A stretch of 64,000 bases of DNA, taken from positions 62,001-126,000 of the forward strand of contig CAYJAY010000002.1 of the NCBI GenBank assembly GCA_964368445.1. The letters run 5' to 3'. Under the pieces are notes generated by a model. That model made no database searches, was not told the DNA's origin, and was given only the letters and a program-made list of their open reading frames with translations. Shown here piece by piece: positions 8,437 through 16,935 of this stretch. Within the stretch, counting starts at the first letter, position 1. Every line of letters begins with the position of its first letter. The position numbers were made by a program, and so were the translations under genes. Source of the DNA: CAYJAY01 sp964368445 (GTDB lineage: Bacteria; Bacillota; Clostridia; Oscillospirales; Ruminococcaceae).

Positions 8437-9327
8437 ATGTTTGGATATGTCGTTCCGAAAAAATGCGAATTAAGAGTCAAGGAACTCAATTTATATCGCG
8501 CATATTATTGTTCGGTTTGCAAAGAACTTAAAGACCTAGGGCCGTTTGCGAAAGCAACTTTAAACTATGATTTTACATTTATGGCGCTTATCGCAGCGGC
8601 AATTTCACAAAAATCCGCCCAAGTTGTCGACAGGCGTTGCACAACAAACCCTCTTTCAAAAAAAGCTATGGTAAAGTCAAGCAGTTTTATTTCGCTTGTC
8701 GCTTGTGCTTCGATTTTAAGCGTTCGTTACAAACTGTTGGACGACATAAAAGATGAGAAAATATTAAAGAAAATTCTATCTTTAGTTATTTATTTCGGTT
8801 TACAATTATCCTTTGCAAAAGCAAAACGACTTTTTCCTGAAATCGACATGCTAATCAAACATTGTTCAAATGAACAAATGTTAGTAGAAAAGCAAAATGA
8901 ATGTTCCGTAGACAGAGCCGCCGAGCCTACCTCCTATTGTCTCGGAAAGCTTTTTGAGATGGTTTCGTCCGACGAGCAACAAAAAAGGATTCTTTTCAGG
9001 CTTGGATATTACACCGGAAAATATGTGTACTGTTCCGACATGCTTGACGACCTTGAACAAGATATTAAATCCAACAGCTTTAACCCGCTTATATATTCAA
9101 ATGCACTTGATAAAAACACTAATGGCGAAACAGTAAAAAATATAATTCAAGACTATCGTCCACAGCTAAACATTATAAACTGTGAAATAGCAAAAACATA
9201 TAATCTGCTTGAGATTAACTCTCTTAAACCGATTATTGACAACATAATATTTTTAGGAATGCCCGAGTCGATTAACCAACTCGGGGCAAAAAAGAAAGGA
9301 AATAAAATTAATGCCCAATCCATATAG
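8437..9327 (+). CDS. DUF5685 family protein
   Basis: 296 residues, recognised by the N-terminus MFGYVVPKKCELRVKEL and the following YYCSVCKEL, which are typical of DUF5685. Conserved cysteines at 10, 25, 28 and 68 suggest a metal site. The rest is largely helical; the domain is reminiscent of helical-bundle proteins with D-rich patches (SDMLDDLEQD around 195-205). No biochemical role is known to me. It is first in a three-gene unit with a J-domain protein (17-bp overlap) and a membrane protein; the same neighbourhood recurs in clostridial genomes, which suggests a joint function at the membrane. Confidence 0.85.
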   Translation: MFGYVVPKKCELRVKELNLYRAYYCSVCKELKDLGPFAKATLNYDFTFMALIAAAISQKSAQVVDRRCTTNPLSKKAMVKSSSFISLVACASILSVRYKLLDDIKDEKILKKILSLVIYFGLQLSFAKAKRLFPEIDMLIKHCSNEQMLVEKQNECSVDRAAEPTSYCLGKLFEMVSSDEQQKRILFRLGYYTGKYVYCSDMLDDLEQDIKSNSFNPLIYSNALDKNTNGETVKNIIQDYRPQLNIINCEIAKTYNLLEINSLKPIIDNIIFLGMPESINQLGAKKKGNKINAQSI

Positions 9328-9991
9328 TATTCTAGGTATACCAAACGACAGCGACGAGGCTATTGTTAAAGCCGCGTACAAAGAACTTGCGGTTAAATAC
9401 GCCCCCGACAACTACGCAGGCAACCCCCTTGCCGACCTTGCGGCATCAAAGATGAAATCAATCGACCAAGCATATGACGAAATTATTGCGCAAAAAAGGC
9501 TTGGCATAGACGCAAGCAAAGCAAAAGACGCAAGCAACTTTGCGAGCGGTTCGGACGACGGTTCAACAAGCACCGCTTCTTCCTCAACATCTAACGCTTT
9601 TGACGCCAACTACATCAGAAGCTTAATCTCTCAAAATCGAATTCCCGTAGCAGAAGATCTTCTTTTAAAAGTCGAGCGAAGCAATCGCAACGCCGAATGG
9701 AGCTTTCTAATGGGAAAAACCATGTACGCAAAAGGTTGGATAGACGAAGCTAAAAAACATTACACCAACGCCGTCTCCTCTGACCCATATAACAGCGAAT
9801 ATAAACAGGCTTTAGAAAGCATCAACACCATGCGCAATCAAGGCCCCGAAGGGTCGCCTTACGGTAACCCTTACGGAACGGGTGGCGGATATAACAATGG
9901 CCCACAAATGATGGCTTGTAGCGGCTGTGACCTTTGCACAAGCATGCTTTGTGCAAACTGCCTTTGCAACTGTCTTGGTGGTGGTTGTTAG
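9311..9991 (+). CDS. J-domain protein with Cys-rich tail and no HPD
   Basis: 226 residues. Residues 3-60 form a J-domain (NPYSILGIPNDSDE, then AAYKELAVKYAPD), but the HPD tripeptide that triggers DnaK ATPase is APD at 31-33. A low-complexity Ser/Ala/Asp linker (about 78-98) is followed by a short TPR-like helical part (about 100-175), a Gly/Asn/Tyr/Pro stretch (about 180-200) and a terminal segment with eight cysteines in CSGCDLC and CANCLCNC patterns. The start at 9311 has a GAAAGGA site and overlaps the previous gene by 17 bp. The cysteines could bind a metal or be modified. Without the histidine, ordinary DnaK co-chaperone activity is doubtful. Confidence 0.85.
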   Translation: MPNPYSILGIPNDSDEAIVKAAYKELAVKYAPDNYAGNPLADLAASKMKSIDQAYDEIIAQKRLGIDASKAKDASNFASGSDDGSTSTASSSTSNAFDANYIRSLISQNRIPVAEDLLLKVERSNRNAEWSFLMGKTMYAKGWIDEAKKHYTNAVSSDPYNSEYKQALESINTMRNQGPEGSPYGNPYGTGGGYNNGPQMMACSGCDLCTSMLCANCLCNCLGGGC

Positions 9992-9997
9992 TTTCAT

Positions 9998-10540
9998 ATG
10001 AAAGAAAAAAACTTTAAAACCGTTCTTGGTGGGGTTCTTTCCTCTTTAGCCGTTACCATAATGCTTTTCGGTTCGATTGTCCCGTTTTCAACGTTTGCTG
10101 TACCCGCTATTGCGTCGATTTGTATTTTTTTCTTTGTTATTGAATACGGCGTTAAATTTGCTATAGTTGTTTATGTTGCAATTTCGATTTTAAGCGCTTT
10201 TGTTGTTCCGGATAAAGAATTGGCGTTTATGTTTATCTTATTTTTTGGTTTATACCCGATAGTAAAATATTTTATCGAAGCAAAACTAAAATCACCAACT
10301 GTTCAATGGATAGCAAAACTTGTTTTTTGCAATGTCAGCATAGCTTTAATATATTCTTTGTTGTTGTTTGTCTTTGTTTTCCCTGTTATAAAACAGGAAC
10401 TTGAACAATATTCGAACTTAATGCTTGCCGGTCTTGTGGTTTTAGGCAACATTACCTTTATACTTTATGACATAGCTTTCACACGGCTTATATGTTCTTA
10501 TGTTAACTTTTACAGAAAAAAAATCATACGAAAATTATAA
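9998..10540 (+). CDS. Multi-spanning membrane protein of the DUF5685/J-domain unit
   Basis: 180 residues, about five or six hydrophobic segments (near 12-30, 33-65, 72-90, 103-130 and 138-160) and a basic C-terminus (YRKKIIRKL). The ATG at 9998 lies 6 bp after the J-domain stop, so it belongs to the same transcript. The overall shape resembles small substrate-binding or ECF-like membrane proteins, but no signature residue lets me assign a transport role. Function unknown; it may provide the membrane site for the two upstream proteins. Confidence 0.75.
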   Translation: MKEKNFKTVLGGVLSSLAVTIMLFGSIVPFSTFAVPAIASICIFFFVIEYGVKFAIVVYVAISILSAFVVPDKELAFMFILFFGLYPIVKYFIEAKLKSPTVQWIAKLVFCNVSIALIYSLLLFVFVFPVIKQELEQYSNLMLAGLVVLGNITFILYDIAFTRLICSYVNFYRKKIIRKL

Positions 10541-10570
10541 AGCATATAATGAAATCAACAAAACAAATAT

Positions 10571-10609
10571 GGAACGGTCGTTGTTGTTCGAAGCACCAAT
10601 GACCGTTCC
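10571..10609. terminator. Bidirectional terminator-like hairpin
   Basis: Nine-base arms GGAACGGTC (10571-10579) and GACCGTTCC (10601-10609) with extra TTG/CAA pairing inside, followed on the plus strand by an AT-rich run with TTTTT. It lies between convergent genes and closely resembles the hairpin at 28559-28624. Confidence 0.75.
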
Positions 10610-10645
10610 CTATATTTTTATAATAAAAAAATTTTGATGTTAATG

Positions 10646-12082
10646 TTAACAGCTTTTTATTATTCTTGTAAAAAACTCCACCGCCTTAACAATTGCATCG
10701 GTTGTTATACACTCATTATTTCCGTGGATTGTCTTTCTTTCTTGTGTCGTCAATTCCATTGCCGAGAAACGATATACCTTGTCCGAAATTCTACCATAAT
10801 GGCGGCTGTCGGAACATTGAACCATTAGATATGGCGCAACAATCGAACCTTGCCACGTTTGTGCCACAGAGTTTGCAACCTTTTCCCAAGCGTCGCAATT
10901 GATTTTTGAAATACGGCTGGGCTCTGCTGACTCAATTACCTCTATATTGATATCAGGGTTATCAATAGTGTTTGTTATAGTTTCAACAACCGATTTTACG
11001 CTGTCGGCCGGGTTAATTCTTATGTTAGAGACAAGGTGTGCTTTGGGAGGCAGTACGTTACGAGCGCTGCTTCCCTCCATCTGTGTAAACGCTATTGTCG
11101 TTCGAACAAGCGCATTAAGTTCTCCGCCCGACTTGCGACAAAACAAATCGAGCACTCCACCAAAACACCAAAGATTTGCAAAAATTATTTTATATAGCAA
11201 CGTTGAATGTCGGCCAAGAACATTAAACATCTCTGCGACAGGTTTGGTCACATGTCCTTTAAATGGATTTTTTTCAACCTTTAAACACGCTGCAGCTAGC
11301 TTTCCAATCGGCGTTATAGGGGGTGGCGCAGAAGCATGGCCACCCGAAGAAACTGTTGTATATTTAAGGTTAACCATTCCTTTTTCCGCAATTCCTATAA
11401 GCGCACAACGAGCCGAAACTCCCGGGAAAACCCCCTCGACAACCGCCCCGCCCTCGTCTATTACAAGACCCGGGACAATTCCCTGCTGTTCAAAATAATC
11501 AACTATTTTAGGAGCTCCCTGTCCACTTACCTCTTCACTGCCCGAAAACGCAAGATAGACGTCGTTTTGTGGAACAAAGCCTTGCTTAATAAGTTGATTT
11601 GCGGAAAAAAGAATTCCGTTTAACGTGGCTTTTGTGTCAAGAGTTCCCCTACCAAAAATTTTGTCGTCTTTTAAAATTGCTTCAAACGGCTCGACATCCC
11701 AAAGTTCTTGGTTTACCGGCACAACGTCGTAATGTGACATCAAAACAAGCGGAGCTTGATTCGTTTTACCTTTCCATTTATAAAGCAACCCTCTGCCGTC
11801 AAAACGTTTAACCTCACAAGTATCTGCTACGTTTGGGTATAGTTTCGGGATTAAATTGATTAACTTTTCAAACTCTTGGTCGTCCTCTTGATTTTTATCG
11901 TTATAAGACACCGTTTTACAGCGAACAAGTTCCCTTAATGCTTCGATCGCAGAATTTGTATCGATCTCGATGGTTTCGCCATCTTGTACATATGTTTCAA
12001 ACGGTTTAAACATAACCGTTCTCACGAATATTATCGATAAAAAAATTGCCAAAGCTGCCAAAAATAAATATAAAACTATCAT
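10646..12082 (-). CDS. M20 family metallopeptidase (carboxypeptidase S-like)
   Basis: 478 residues with an N-terminal hydrophobic segment (about 3-20) that suggests membrane attachment. The M20 active site is complete: SHYDVVPV with the zinc His at 117 and an Asp two residues on, GRGTLDTK with bridging Asp 149, and SGSEEVSG with Glu 183 (base) and Glu 184 (zinc). A dimerisation domain follows (about 225-385). The length, N-terminal anchor and the late QCSDSRHYG motif fit the CPS1-like subgroup, which cleaves small peptides or N-acyl amino acids. The ATG at 12082 has a GGAG site. It is a single-gene unit. Confidence 0.88.
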   Translation of the reverse strand: MIVLYLFLAALAIFLSIIFVRTVMFKPFETYVQDGETIEIDTNSAIEALRELVRCKTVSYNDKNQEDDQEFEKLINLIPKLYPNVADTCEVKRFDGRGLLYKWKGKTNQAPLVLMSHYDVVPVNQELWDVEPFEAILKDDKIFGRGTLDTKATLNGILFSANQLIKQGFVPQNDVYLAFSGSEEVSGQGAPKIVDYFEQQGIVPGLVIDEGGAVVEGVFPGVSARCALIGIAEKGMVNLKYTTVSSGGHASAPPPITPIGKLAAACLKVEKNPFKGHVTKPVAEMFNVLGRHSTLLYKIIFANLWCFGGVLDLFCRKSGGELNALVRTTIAFTQMEGSSARNVLPPKAHLVSNIRINPADSVKSVVETITNTIDNPDINIEVIESAEPSRISKINCDAWEKVANSVAQTWQGSIVAPYLMVQCSDSRHYGRISDKVYRFSAMELTTQERKTIHGNNECITTDAIVKAVEFFTRIIKSC

Positions 12083-12217
12083 CTTTTTCTCCGTCCTTTC
12101 TCGGCGAATAGTTTAAAGACACTTCTCAAACTCCAACCTTGAAAAATATATTAATTTAATATCTACTATACCATTTTTTTTAATACACAACAACTTTTAT
12201 TGACAAAAACATTGTGG

Positions 12218-12264
12218 TATAATTAAAGTCTACTGATTAACAAATTCTTCAGTAGACTTTAATT
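12218..12264 (+). promoter_or_regulatory. Extended -10 element overlapping a 16-bp hairpin
   Basis: TGGTATAAT at 12215-12223 is a good extended -10 element. A perfect 16-bp inverted repeat (12221-12236 with 12249-12264, 12-nt loop) begins inside it, so a transcript would start within the left arm. A TTGACA at 12200-12205 is too close (12-bp spacer) to serve as the -35. The hairpin could be an operator, a terminator for the divergent side or a 5' leader structure for the DUF896 gene. Confidence 0.5.
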
Positions 12265-12321
12265 AGATTCTAAACGCTATTGGCTGAATTAATTTAAAAT
12301 ATATTAAAGGATAAAAGAGAT

Positions 12322-12537
12322 ATGCTTAAACAAACTATCGAAAGAATTAACGAGCTTGCGAGAAAGTCGCGAACCGAACAAGGCCTTACAGACGAAGAAA
12401 AACAAGAACAAGCAAAACTTCGCCGTGAATATATCGACGCTACCATTGGAAACACAAGGGCACAACTCGATAGCATTAAAATTGTGGATGAAAAGGGAAA
12501 CGTTAAACCACTTAAAGAGAAATCAAACGATAAGTAA
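12322..12537 (+). CDS. DUF896 / YnzC family protein
   Basis: 71 residues: an N-terminal helical hairpin (residues 1-50, MLKQTIERINELARKSR then LTDEEKQEQAKLRREYID) and a basic C-terminal tail, the standard form of the UPF0291/YnzC family in Firmicutes. It is a small, charged, cytosolic protein whose function is not established. An AAAGGA site precedes the ATG at a 10-nt spacing. The gene is a single unit bracketed by two strong palindromes. Confidence 0.9.
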   Translation: MLKQTIERINELARKSRTEQGLTDEEKQEQAKLRREYIDATIGNTRAQLDSIKIVDEKGNVKPLKEKSNDK

Positions 12538-12538
12538 T

Positions 12539-12644
12539 GCGCACGCGCACTCACATACGTGAGCACCCGACCCTAAAACAGCTTACAGTTTTTCAAGCTG
12601 TTTTAGGGTCGGGTGTTTCGCCTTTGGGCGAAATGCGCGTGCGC
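12539..12644. repeat. 106-bp cloverleaf-like nested palindrome
   Basis: Outer arms of 11 bp, GCGCACGCGCA (12539-12549) and its exact complement (12634-12644), enclose three hairpins placed end to end: 12550-12563 (5-bp stem), 12564-12615 (perfect 21-bp stem, 10-nt loop) and 12616-12633 (7-bp stem). No base is left unpaired at the junction, so the whole element can fold as a four-way junction on either strand. It starts one base after the DUF896 stop and ends 23 bp before the convergent gerAC stop. There is no U-tract, so a plain terminator does not account for it. Confidence 0.85.
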
Positions 12645-12667
12645 TTTGTTAAAAATCCTAGCTTATA

Positions 12668-13744
12668 TCAATAATAACTGACGCTAACATTGGTTTTAAC
12701 GTTTCCACCTTTAACAATCTCCTCCATCGTTAATTCATTATACTTATTTTGATCTATCAAATTTAAAAAGAATTTCATATTCCCCTCATCTTTAATATCA
12801 TTTGAAATAAGAAAATCAAAATATGTTAAAATCATCTGTTCTATATATCTTTTAGAAAGATTTTCGACTTGTTGTTGTTCTGTCTTTGAAACCGCTAAAA
12901 CTCCAATCGCGGTCTTTGCAAACGCTTGAACCGATATAGATATATTTTTATTATAATAATCGGGCAGCACTTCACATTTGATATCTTTCAAAAAAATTTC
13001 ATTTTGTTTTCCGTCGAGAACATCGGTAAATTCAAGCCCAGTCAATCTATTGTTTGCAACTAAGACAGCTTTGTTTTGCTTTTCTTCCAAAGTTTCAACA
13101 AATTCAAAATTTTTGTAAAACGCCAAACATTCTATCTTAACCCTATCGTCCGGCTGTTGAGAGTCTTGCTCTTCAACCTCGATAAACGGCAAAAACAACA
13201 GCTCACTTTTTGTTTCGATACTATTCAAAAGGCTGTAGACAGGATATTCAAAGTTTACACTTTTCGCCCTAGTCGAAAGCATTTTATTAAAATCTTCGAT
13301 GTTTAACGCTTCGCCTTGTCCACTTTTTAAAACCTCTGATGCTTTTTTTGCGTTAAACACATTAGTGTTTGCGTTTACATATTTATTTTGAACAAGGTAT
13401 TCCACGGCGTCAAACATAACATCTTGGTCTATTCCCTCGCCCAATATCAACACTTTGTTCTGTTTGAAAAAAAGGTTGTTTAGATTTTGTTTGTTAATTT
13501 CGTTAAAAGCTTGTATTAACGTTTCTGTTTGTGCTTCACTGTACTCAAAATTTTCTTTTGATGAAAAATCATTTGGTACGTTGGCGGAAAACACAACGGT
13601 AGAAACTTTATATTTATCGTCTGCAAAATCTATTCCTATCGCAACAACCGTCTTTTCTCCCGAAATGTTAATGTTGTTTAAACTGCATGAACAAAACAAA
13701 ATAAAGGCCACAGCTAACATTAATGCCGTTTTGATATATTTCAT
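12668..13744 (-). CDS. gerAC: Spore germinant receptor subunit C (Ger(x)C lipoprotein)
   Basis: 358 residues. A lipoprotein signal (about 1-22, FILFCSCS) would anchor the mature protein on the outer face of the spore inner membrane. The body matches Ger(x)C proteins: VVAIGIDFADDKYKVS near the N-terminus, a central FFKQNKVLILGEGI segment, and a C-terminal AFAKTAIGVLA region. It is the last gene of a GerA-type operon in the usual A-B-C order, 16 bp after gerAB. With the A and B subunits it senses nutrients and starts spore germination. The nutrient cannot be read from sequence. Confidence 0.88.
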   Translation of the reverse strand: MKYIKTALMLAVAFILFCSCSLNNINISGEKTVVAIGIDFADDKYKVSTVVFSANVPNDFSSKENFEYSEAQTETLIQAFNEINKQNLNNLFFKQNKVLILGEGIDQDVMFDAVEYLVQNKYVNANTNVFNAKKASEVLKSGQGEALNIEDFNKMLSTRAKSVNFEYPVYSLLNSIETKSELLFLPFIEVEEQDSQQPDDRVKIECLAFYKNFEFVETLEEKQNKAVLVANNRLTGLEFTDVLDGKQNEIFLKDIKCEVLPDYYNKNISISVQAFAKTAIGVLAVSKTEQQQVENLSKRYIEQMILTYFDFLISNDIKDEGNMKFFLNLIDQNKYNELTMEEIVKGGNVKTNVSVSYY

Positions 13745-13760
13745 CTTTCAAATCCCTTCG

Positions 13761-14657
13761 TCATTTTAATATCTTTGATATAATCAACAACAACGGAATC
13801 ATTTCGGCAAAAATTTCGTTATTAAAGATTGTTTTTAATATACTTCTAGCGGCTTCAAACAAAAATATCACAGCCACCAACCCACAAAATGCAAGAAGCG
13901 AAAACACGACTGCATCTATATTTATAAGCGACGACATACCACCAATTTTAAATGCATCAAGATACGGAAACCTACCGAGATTTTCAACTTTCCCGAGCGT
14001 TAGTTCGGTGTAAGCTGCAATCGATATTAAAAATATCCCCCCTAAAACTACAAAAGATATCAATGTTTGTTTGTTACTAGGTTCGATGTTTTGTTTTAAA
14101 AAGAAATAAACAAAATACACCGTTAAATACGACCCTGCTATCCTACCGTTAAGATTTATTTCGTTTGAAAGTTTTGTAATATCAAACATGTTTATATTGG
14201 TTATCAGCATAACGGCAAAAAACATCGCAAACGCCAAAACAAACACAAAAGAAAACCTGCCTTTGCTTTCAAGACCCAAAGAATTTGCGTAACTTAAAAG
14301 GGCTATGACAGCTATCAAAATGATTGTGCCGTTTATTCCGGTCGGTTCAAAATCTAAAACAAATTTAGTATATCGAGAAAAAAATATAACTGCCGTTAAA
14401 ACAAACATCGCCGAAAATGCAAAAAGAATAATTTTATTAAAACTTATTGCGGTTGTTTTTTGCTGTTCAAATTTTTGTTCAAATTTTAATTCACTAAATA
14501 TTTTGTTTATGAAAATTATCACAATTGATGAGACGACCGTTTCTATAATTACCGAAACGGTCGTTATGATTTCATACGAAAATATAAGAGAAAACATACA
14601 AAAAACCCCCGACATCGACACAAACTGTATCGTCGAAATCTGTCCTTTTTTTGTCAT
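13761..14657 (-). CDS. gerAB: Spore germinant receptor subunit B, short form
   Basis: 298 residues, nine or so hydrophobic segments, starting KKGQISTIQFVSM, which fits the start of GerAB-type spore permeases of the APC superfamily. GerAB homologues are usually near 360 residues and have ten membrane spans, so this copy is about 60 residues short. The ATG at 14657 overlaps the gerAA stop by 4 bp, so translation is coupled. GerAB subunits hold the germinant-binding pocket. Assignment is by operon position and hydrophobic pattern more than by a single motif. The shortening could reflect a compact variant or a loss of one or two spans. Confidence 0.8.
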   Translation of the reverse strand: MTKKGQISTIQFVSMSGVFCMFSLIFSYEIITTVSVIIETVVSSIVIIFINKIFSELKFEQKFEQQKTTAISFNKIILFAFSAMFVLTAVIFFSRYTKFVLDFEPTGINGTIILIAVIALLSYANSLGLESKGRFSFVFVLAFAMFFAVMLITNINMFDITKLSNEINLNGRIAGSYLTVYFVYFFLKQNIEPSNKQTLISFVVLGGIFLISIAAYTELTLGKVENLGRFPYLDAFKIGGMSSLINIDAVVFSLLAFCGLVAVIFLFEAARSILKTIFNNEIFAEMIPLLLIISKILK

Positions 14658-16114
14658 TTTGGTTCTCCCTTGTTTGTTTCTATATAGTTCGATTGTGTTT
14701 TAGCAAATATTCTCCAACCTTTAAACAATATCCCGTCTTTAAACAAAGCTTTTTTAAGCGGACTCAACGGGGTTAGAATCGGAGTTCCGTATGATTCAAG
14801 GCAACAGATATTTAAAAGAACAAATGCCGACAACACAACAAGCCCAAAAGCACCAAACACAAACCCAACTATAATATAGATTACCCGAAGATAAGACGAC
14901 GCTTTTTGAAGCTGTGGCGCAAGAAACGCAGCGATTGTGCTTAACGCCACGACCAAAAGCATTGGGTGGCTTACTATGCCCACCGTTGTTGCCGCCTCTC
15001 CAACCACCAACGCCCCGATTAAACTTATCGTGTGTCCGATAGGTTTGGGCAAACGAAGGCCGGCTTCCTTTATTATTTCATAGATAAAATGTATAAAAAG
15101 CGCCTCTGCAACGAGTGGTATTCCGATAAAATTTTGACTTGAATATATGTTATATATAAGTTTTTGCGGTATCATCTCGGGGTAGTAATAAAGACAAGCA
15201 AGGTACACTCCCGGAAGGGTAAACGATATTATAAAACTGATATATTTAATAAGTCTTATCATCGTCGTGTAGTATGGTTTGCTGGTGTAATCATCAAACG
15301 ATGTGAAGTTATCCGAAAAGAGATACGGCAAAATCAGAACATATGGTGTTCCGTCAACGATGACCGCTACCCTTCCCTCTCTTAATTTTCCACATATGGT
15401 ATCCGGTCGTTCGGAATATCCAATTGAACTGAAAATCGAATATCTTTTTTGTTCCAAAAAAGGTTGAAGAAATCCGCTTTCTAACACAAGTTCTATGTTT
15501 ACGTTTGAAAGTTTCTGTTCAATGCTTTGTATAACTTCGGTTGAAACTCTGTTTTTAAGGTAGGCTATTGCAATTTCCGTTCTGCTAACCTTTCCAACCT
15601 TAAAAATTTTAAAAACCAGATTTTCACTTTTAATCCGTCTTCTTATTAAGCTTATGTTAACCCTTAACGGCTCCACAAGGCTTTCCCTTGTCCCCCTTAT
15701 GTTTTGCTCGCTGTAACTTTCGGACACCCCTCTAAAGCTGTAGCCTTGACACGGAAACACAAATGCGGTTGTGCACCCCTCTGCGATAACCACAACACAA
15801 CCCGTCATCATCATAAAAATAACATCTTCAATCGTTTCAACCGTGAAAGAACCCATAAGCTCGGGATTATGGTTCAAAAGATAATCTATCGTGGCGTCTC
15901 CGTCCTTAAACGTCTTGTTTCGCGTTTCCATTATCTTTCTGATTATTGTATCGTTGAAAAGTATGAGGTTTACCATGCCCTCACACCACATCATAAAGCA
16001 ATCCACCGCCCCAATCTTGACATCTTTGCTTATAACATCGGAGGATTTCTCGCAAAGTTCAAGCACGGTTTTGGAATTAAATTGTGCCGATTTATCTAGT
16101 TTGTTGTTTTGCAT
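14654..16114 (-). CDS. gerAA: Spore germinant receptor subunit A (GerA/SpoVAF family)
   Basis: 486 residues from the ATG at 16114. The N-terminal cytoplasmic part (about 1-280) contains VDCFMMWCEGMVN and the RGTRESLVEPLRVN motif typical of GerAA; GREGRVAVIVDGTPYVL-like residues lead into five or so membrane segments (about 290-450), including GVYLACLYYYPEMIPQ and the PKPIGHTISLIGALVVGEAA signature. It forms the channel-like subunit of the germinant receptor. An AAAGGA site lies 12 nt before this ATG; a TTG at 16195 would add 27 residues but lacks any ribosome site. First gene of the gerAA-AB-AC operon; forespore-specific expression is expected but I could not pick a clear sigma-G promoter. 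Confidence 0.92.
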   Translation of the reverse strand: MQNNKLDKSAQFNSKTVLELCEKSSDVISKDVKIGAVDCFMMWCEGMVNLILFNDTIIRKIMETRNKTFKDGDATIDYLLNHNPELMGSFTVETIEDVIFMMMTGCVVVIAEGCTTAFVFPCQGYSFRGVSESYSEQNIRGTRESLVEPLRVNISLIRRRIKSENLVFKIFKVGKVSRTEIAIAYLKNRVSTEVIQSIEQKLSNVNIELVLESGFLQPFLEQKRYSIFSSIGYSERPDTICGKLREGRVAVIVDGTPYVLILPYLFSDNFTSFDDYTSKPYYTTMIRLIKYISFIISFTLPGVYLACLYYYPEMIPQKLIYNIYSSQNFIGIPLVAEALFIHFIYEIIKEAGLRLPKPIGHTISLIGALVVGEAATTVGIVSHPMLLVVALSTIAAFLAPQLQKASSYLRVIYIIVGFVFGAFGLVVLSAFVLLNICCLESYGTPILTPLSPLKKALFKDGILFKGWRIFAKTQSNYIETNKGEPK

Positions 16115-16299
16115 ACTAATGACAATTCCTTTCTTCGATGTGAAACTATATATCACATTAGCCGAGCAACGCTTTGGTTGTTTTGTGTTTAACAAAATTA
16201 ATGTCTTAACAATTTAAAGACACAAAACTTCCCACTTAAAAAATATTATTGCTTTTTTCGGATAAAATAACCATAAATATTTTTTAAGGTAACTAACAT

Positions 16300-16935
16300 A
16301 TGATTGTTTTTTTCGTTCGAACTATATTGGTTTATATTTTGGTTATTTTTTCAATGCGTTTAATGGGAAAACGACAGCTAGGAGAACTTCAGCCTGGCGA
16401 ACTCGTGACAACTATTTTAGTTTCAAATCTGGCTTCACTTCCGATTGAAAACCCTGATATGCCTATCTTCATCTCTATTTTTCCGATAATACTAATCGTA
16501 AGCACAGAGGTTATTGTTTCGCTTATATCGATTAAATTTAATCGTTTTTCAAAACTAATTTCGGGTAGGCATCTTGTTATTATTAAAAACGGAGAGATAG
16601 ACCAACGACTTTTAAAAGAACTTCGAATAGGCCTCGACGACCTTATGGAGTCGTTAAGAAGTAGTGAAATTCTTGATATAAGGGAGGTTGCCCTTGGAAT
16701 TATTGAATCTACCGGACAGATAAATGTGTTTACCAAACAAGACATGCCGAAAGATAAACTTTTTTTGCCTATCGTTATAGACGGTGCTTTAAACAAAGAA
16801 TGTATGAGGTTTCTTGATGTTACCTCCGAATGGATCGAATATATAATCAAAAAAAACAACACCACTTTAAAAGACGTGTTGTTGCTTGAATGTAATGAAC
16901 TGCGCGATATACACATAATTAAAAAGGAGATATAA
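16300..16935 (+). CDS. DUF421 family membrane protein (YetF/YdfS-like)
   Basis: 211 residues. Three membrane segments in the first 80 residues (with MRLMGKRQLGELQPGELV, the DUF421 hallmark between spans 1 and 2) precede the cytoplasmic DUF421 core, which includes IIKNGEIDQRLLKE and LDDLMESLRSSEI. YetF-like proteins are spore inner-membrane or general membrane proteins in Bacillus; some homologues affect spore permeability and germination. It is divergent from the gerA operon by 185 bp and its stop shares a base with the start of a DUF4363 gene, the usual clostridial pairing. Confidence 0.9.
   Translation: MIVFFVRTILVYILVIFSMRLMGKRQLGELQPGELVTTILVSNLASLPIENPDMPIFISIFPIILIVSTEVIVSLISIKFNRFSKLISGRHLVIIKNGEIDQRLLKELRIGLDDLMESLRSSEILDIREVALGIIESTGQINVFTKQDMPKDKLFLPIVIDGALNKECMRFLDVTSEWIEYIIKKNNTTLKDVLLLECNELRDIHIIKKEI

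Noticed and set aside
12200..12223. TTGACA paired with TATAAT as a standard promoter
   Set aside because: The spacer is 12 bp, too short for sigma-A; the extended -10 element is a better explanation.
16115..16195. N-terminal extension of gerAA from a TTG at 16195
   Set aside because: No Shine-Dalgarno; the ATG at 16114 has AAAGGA and gives the usual family length.
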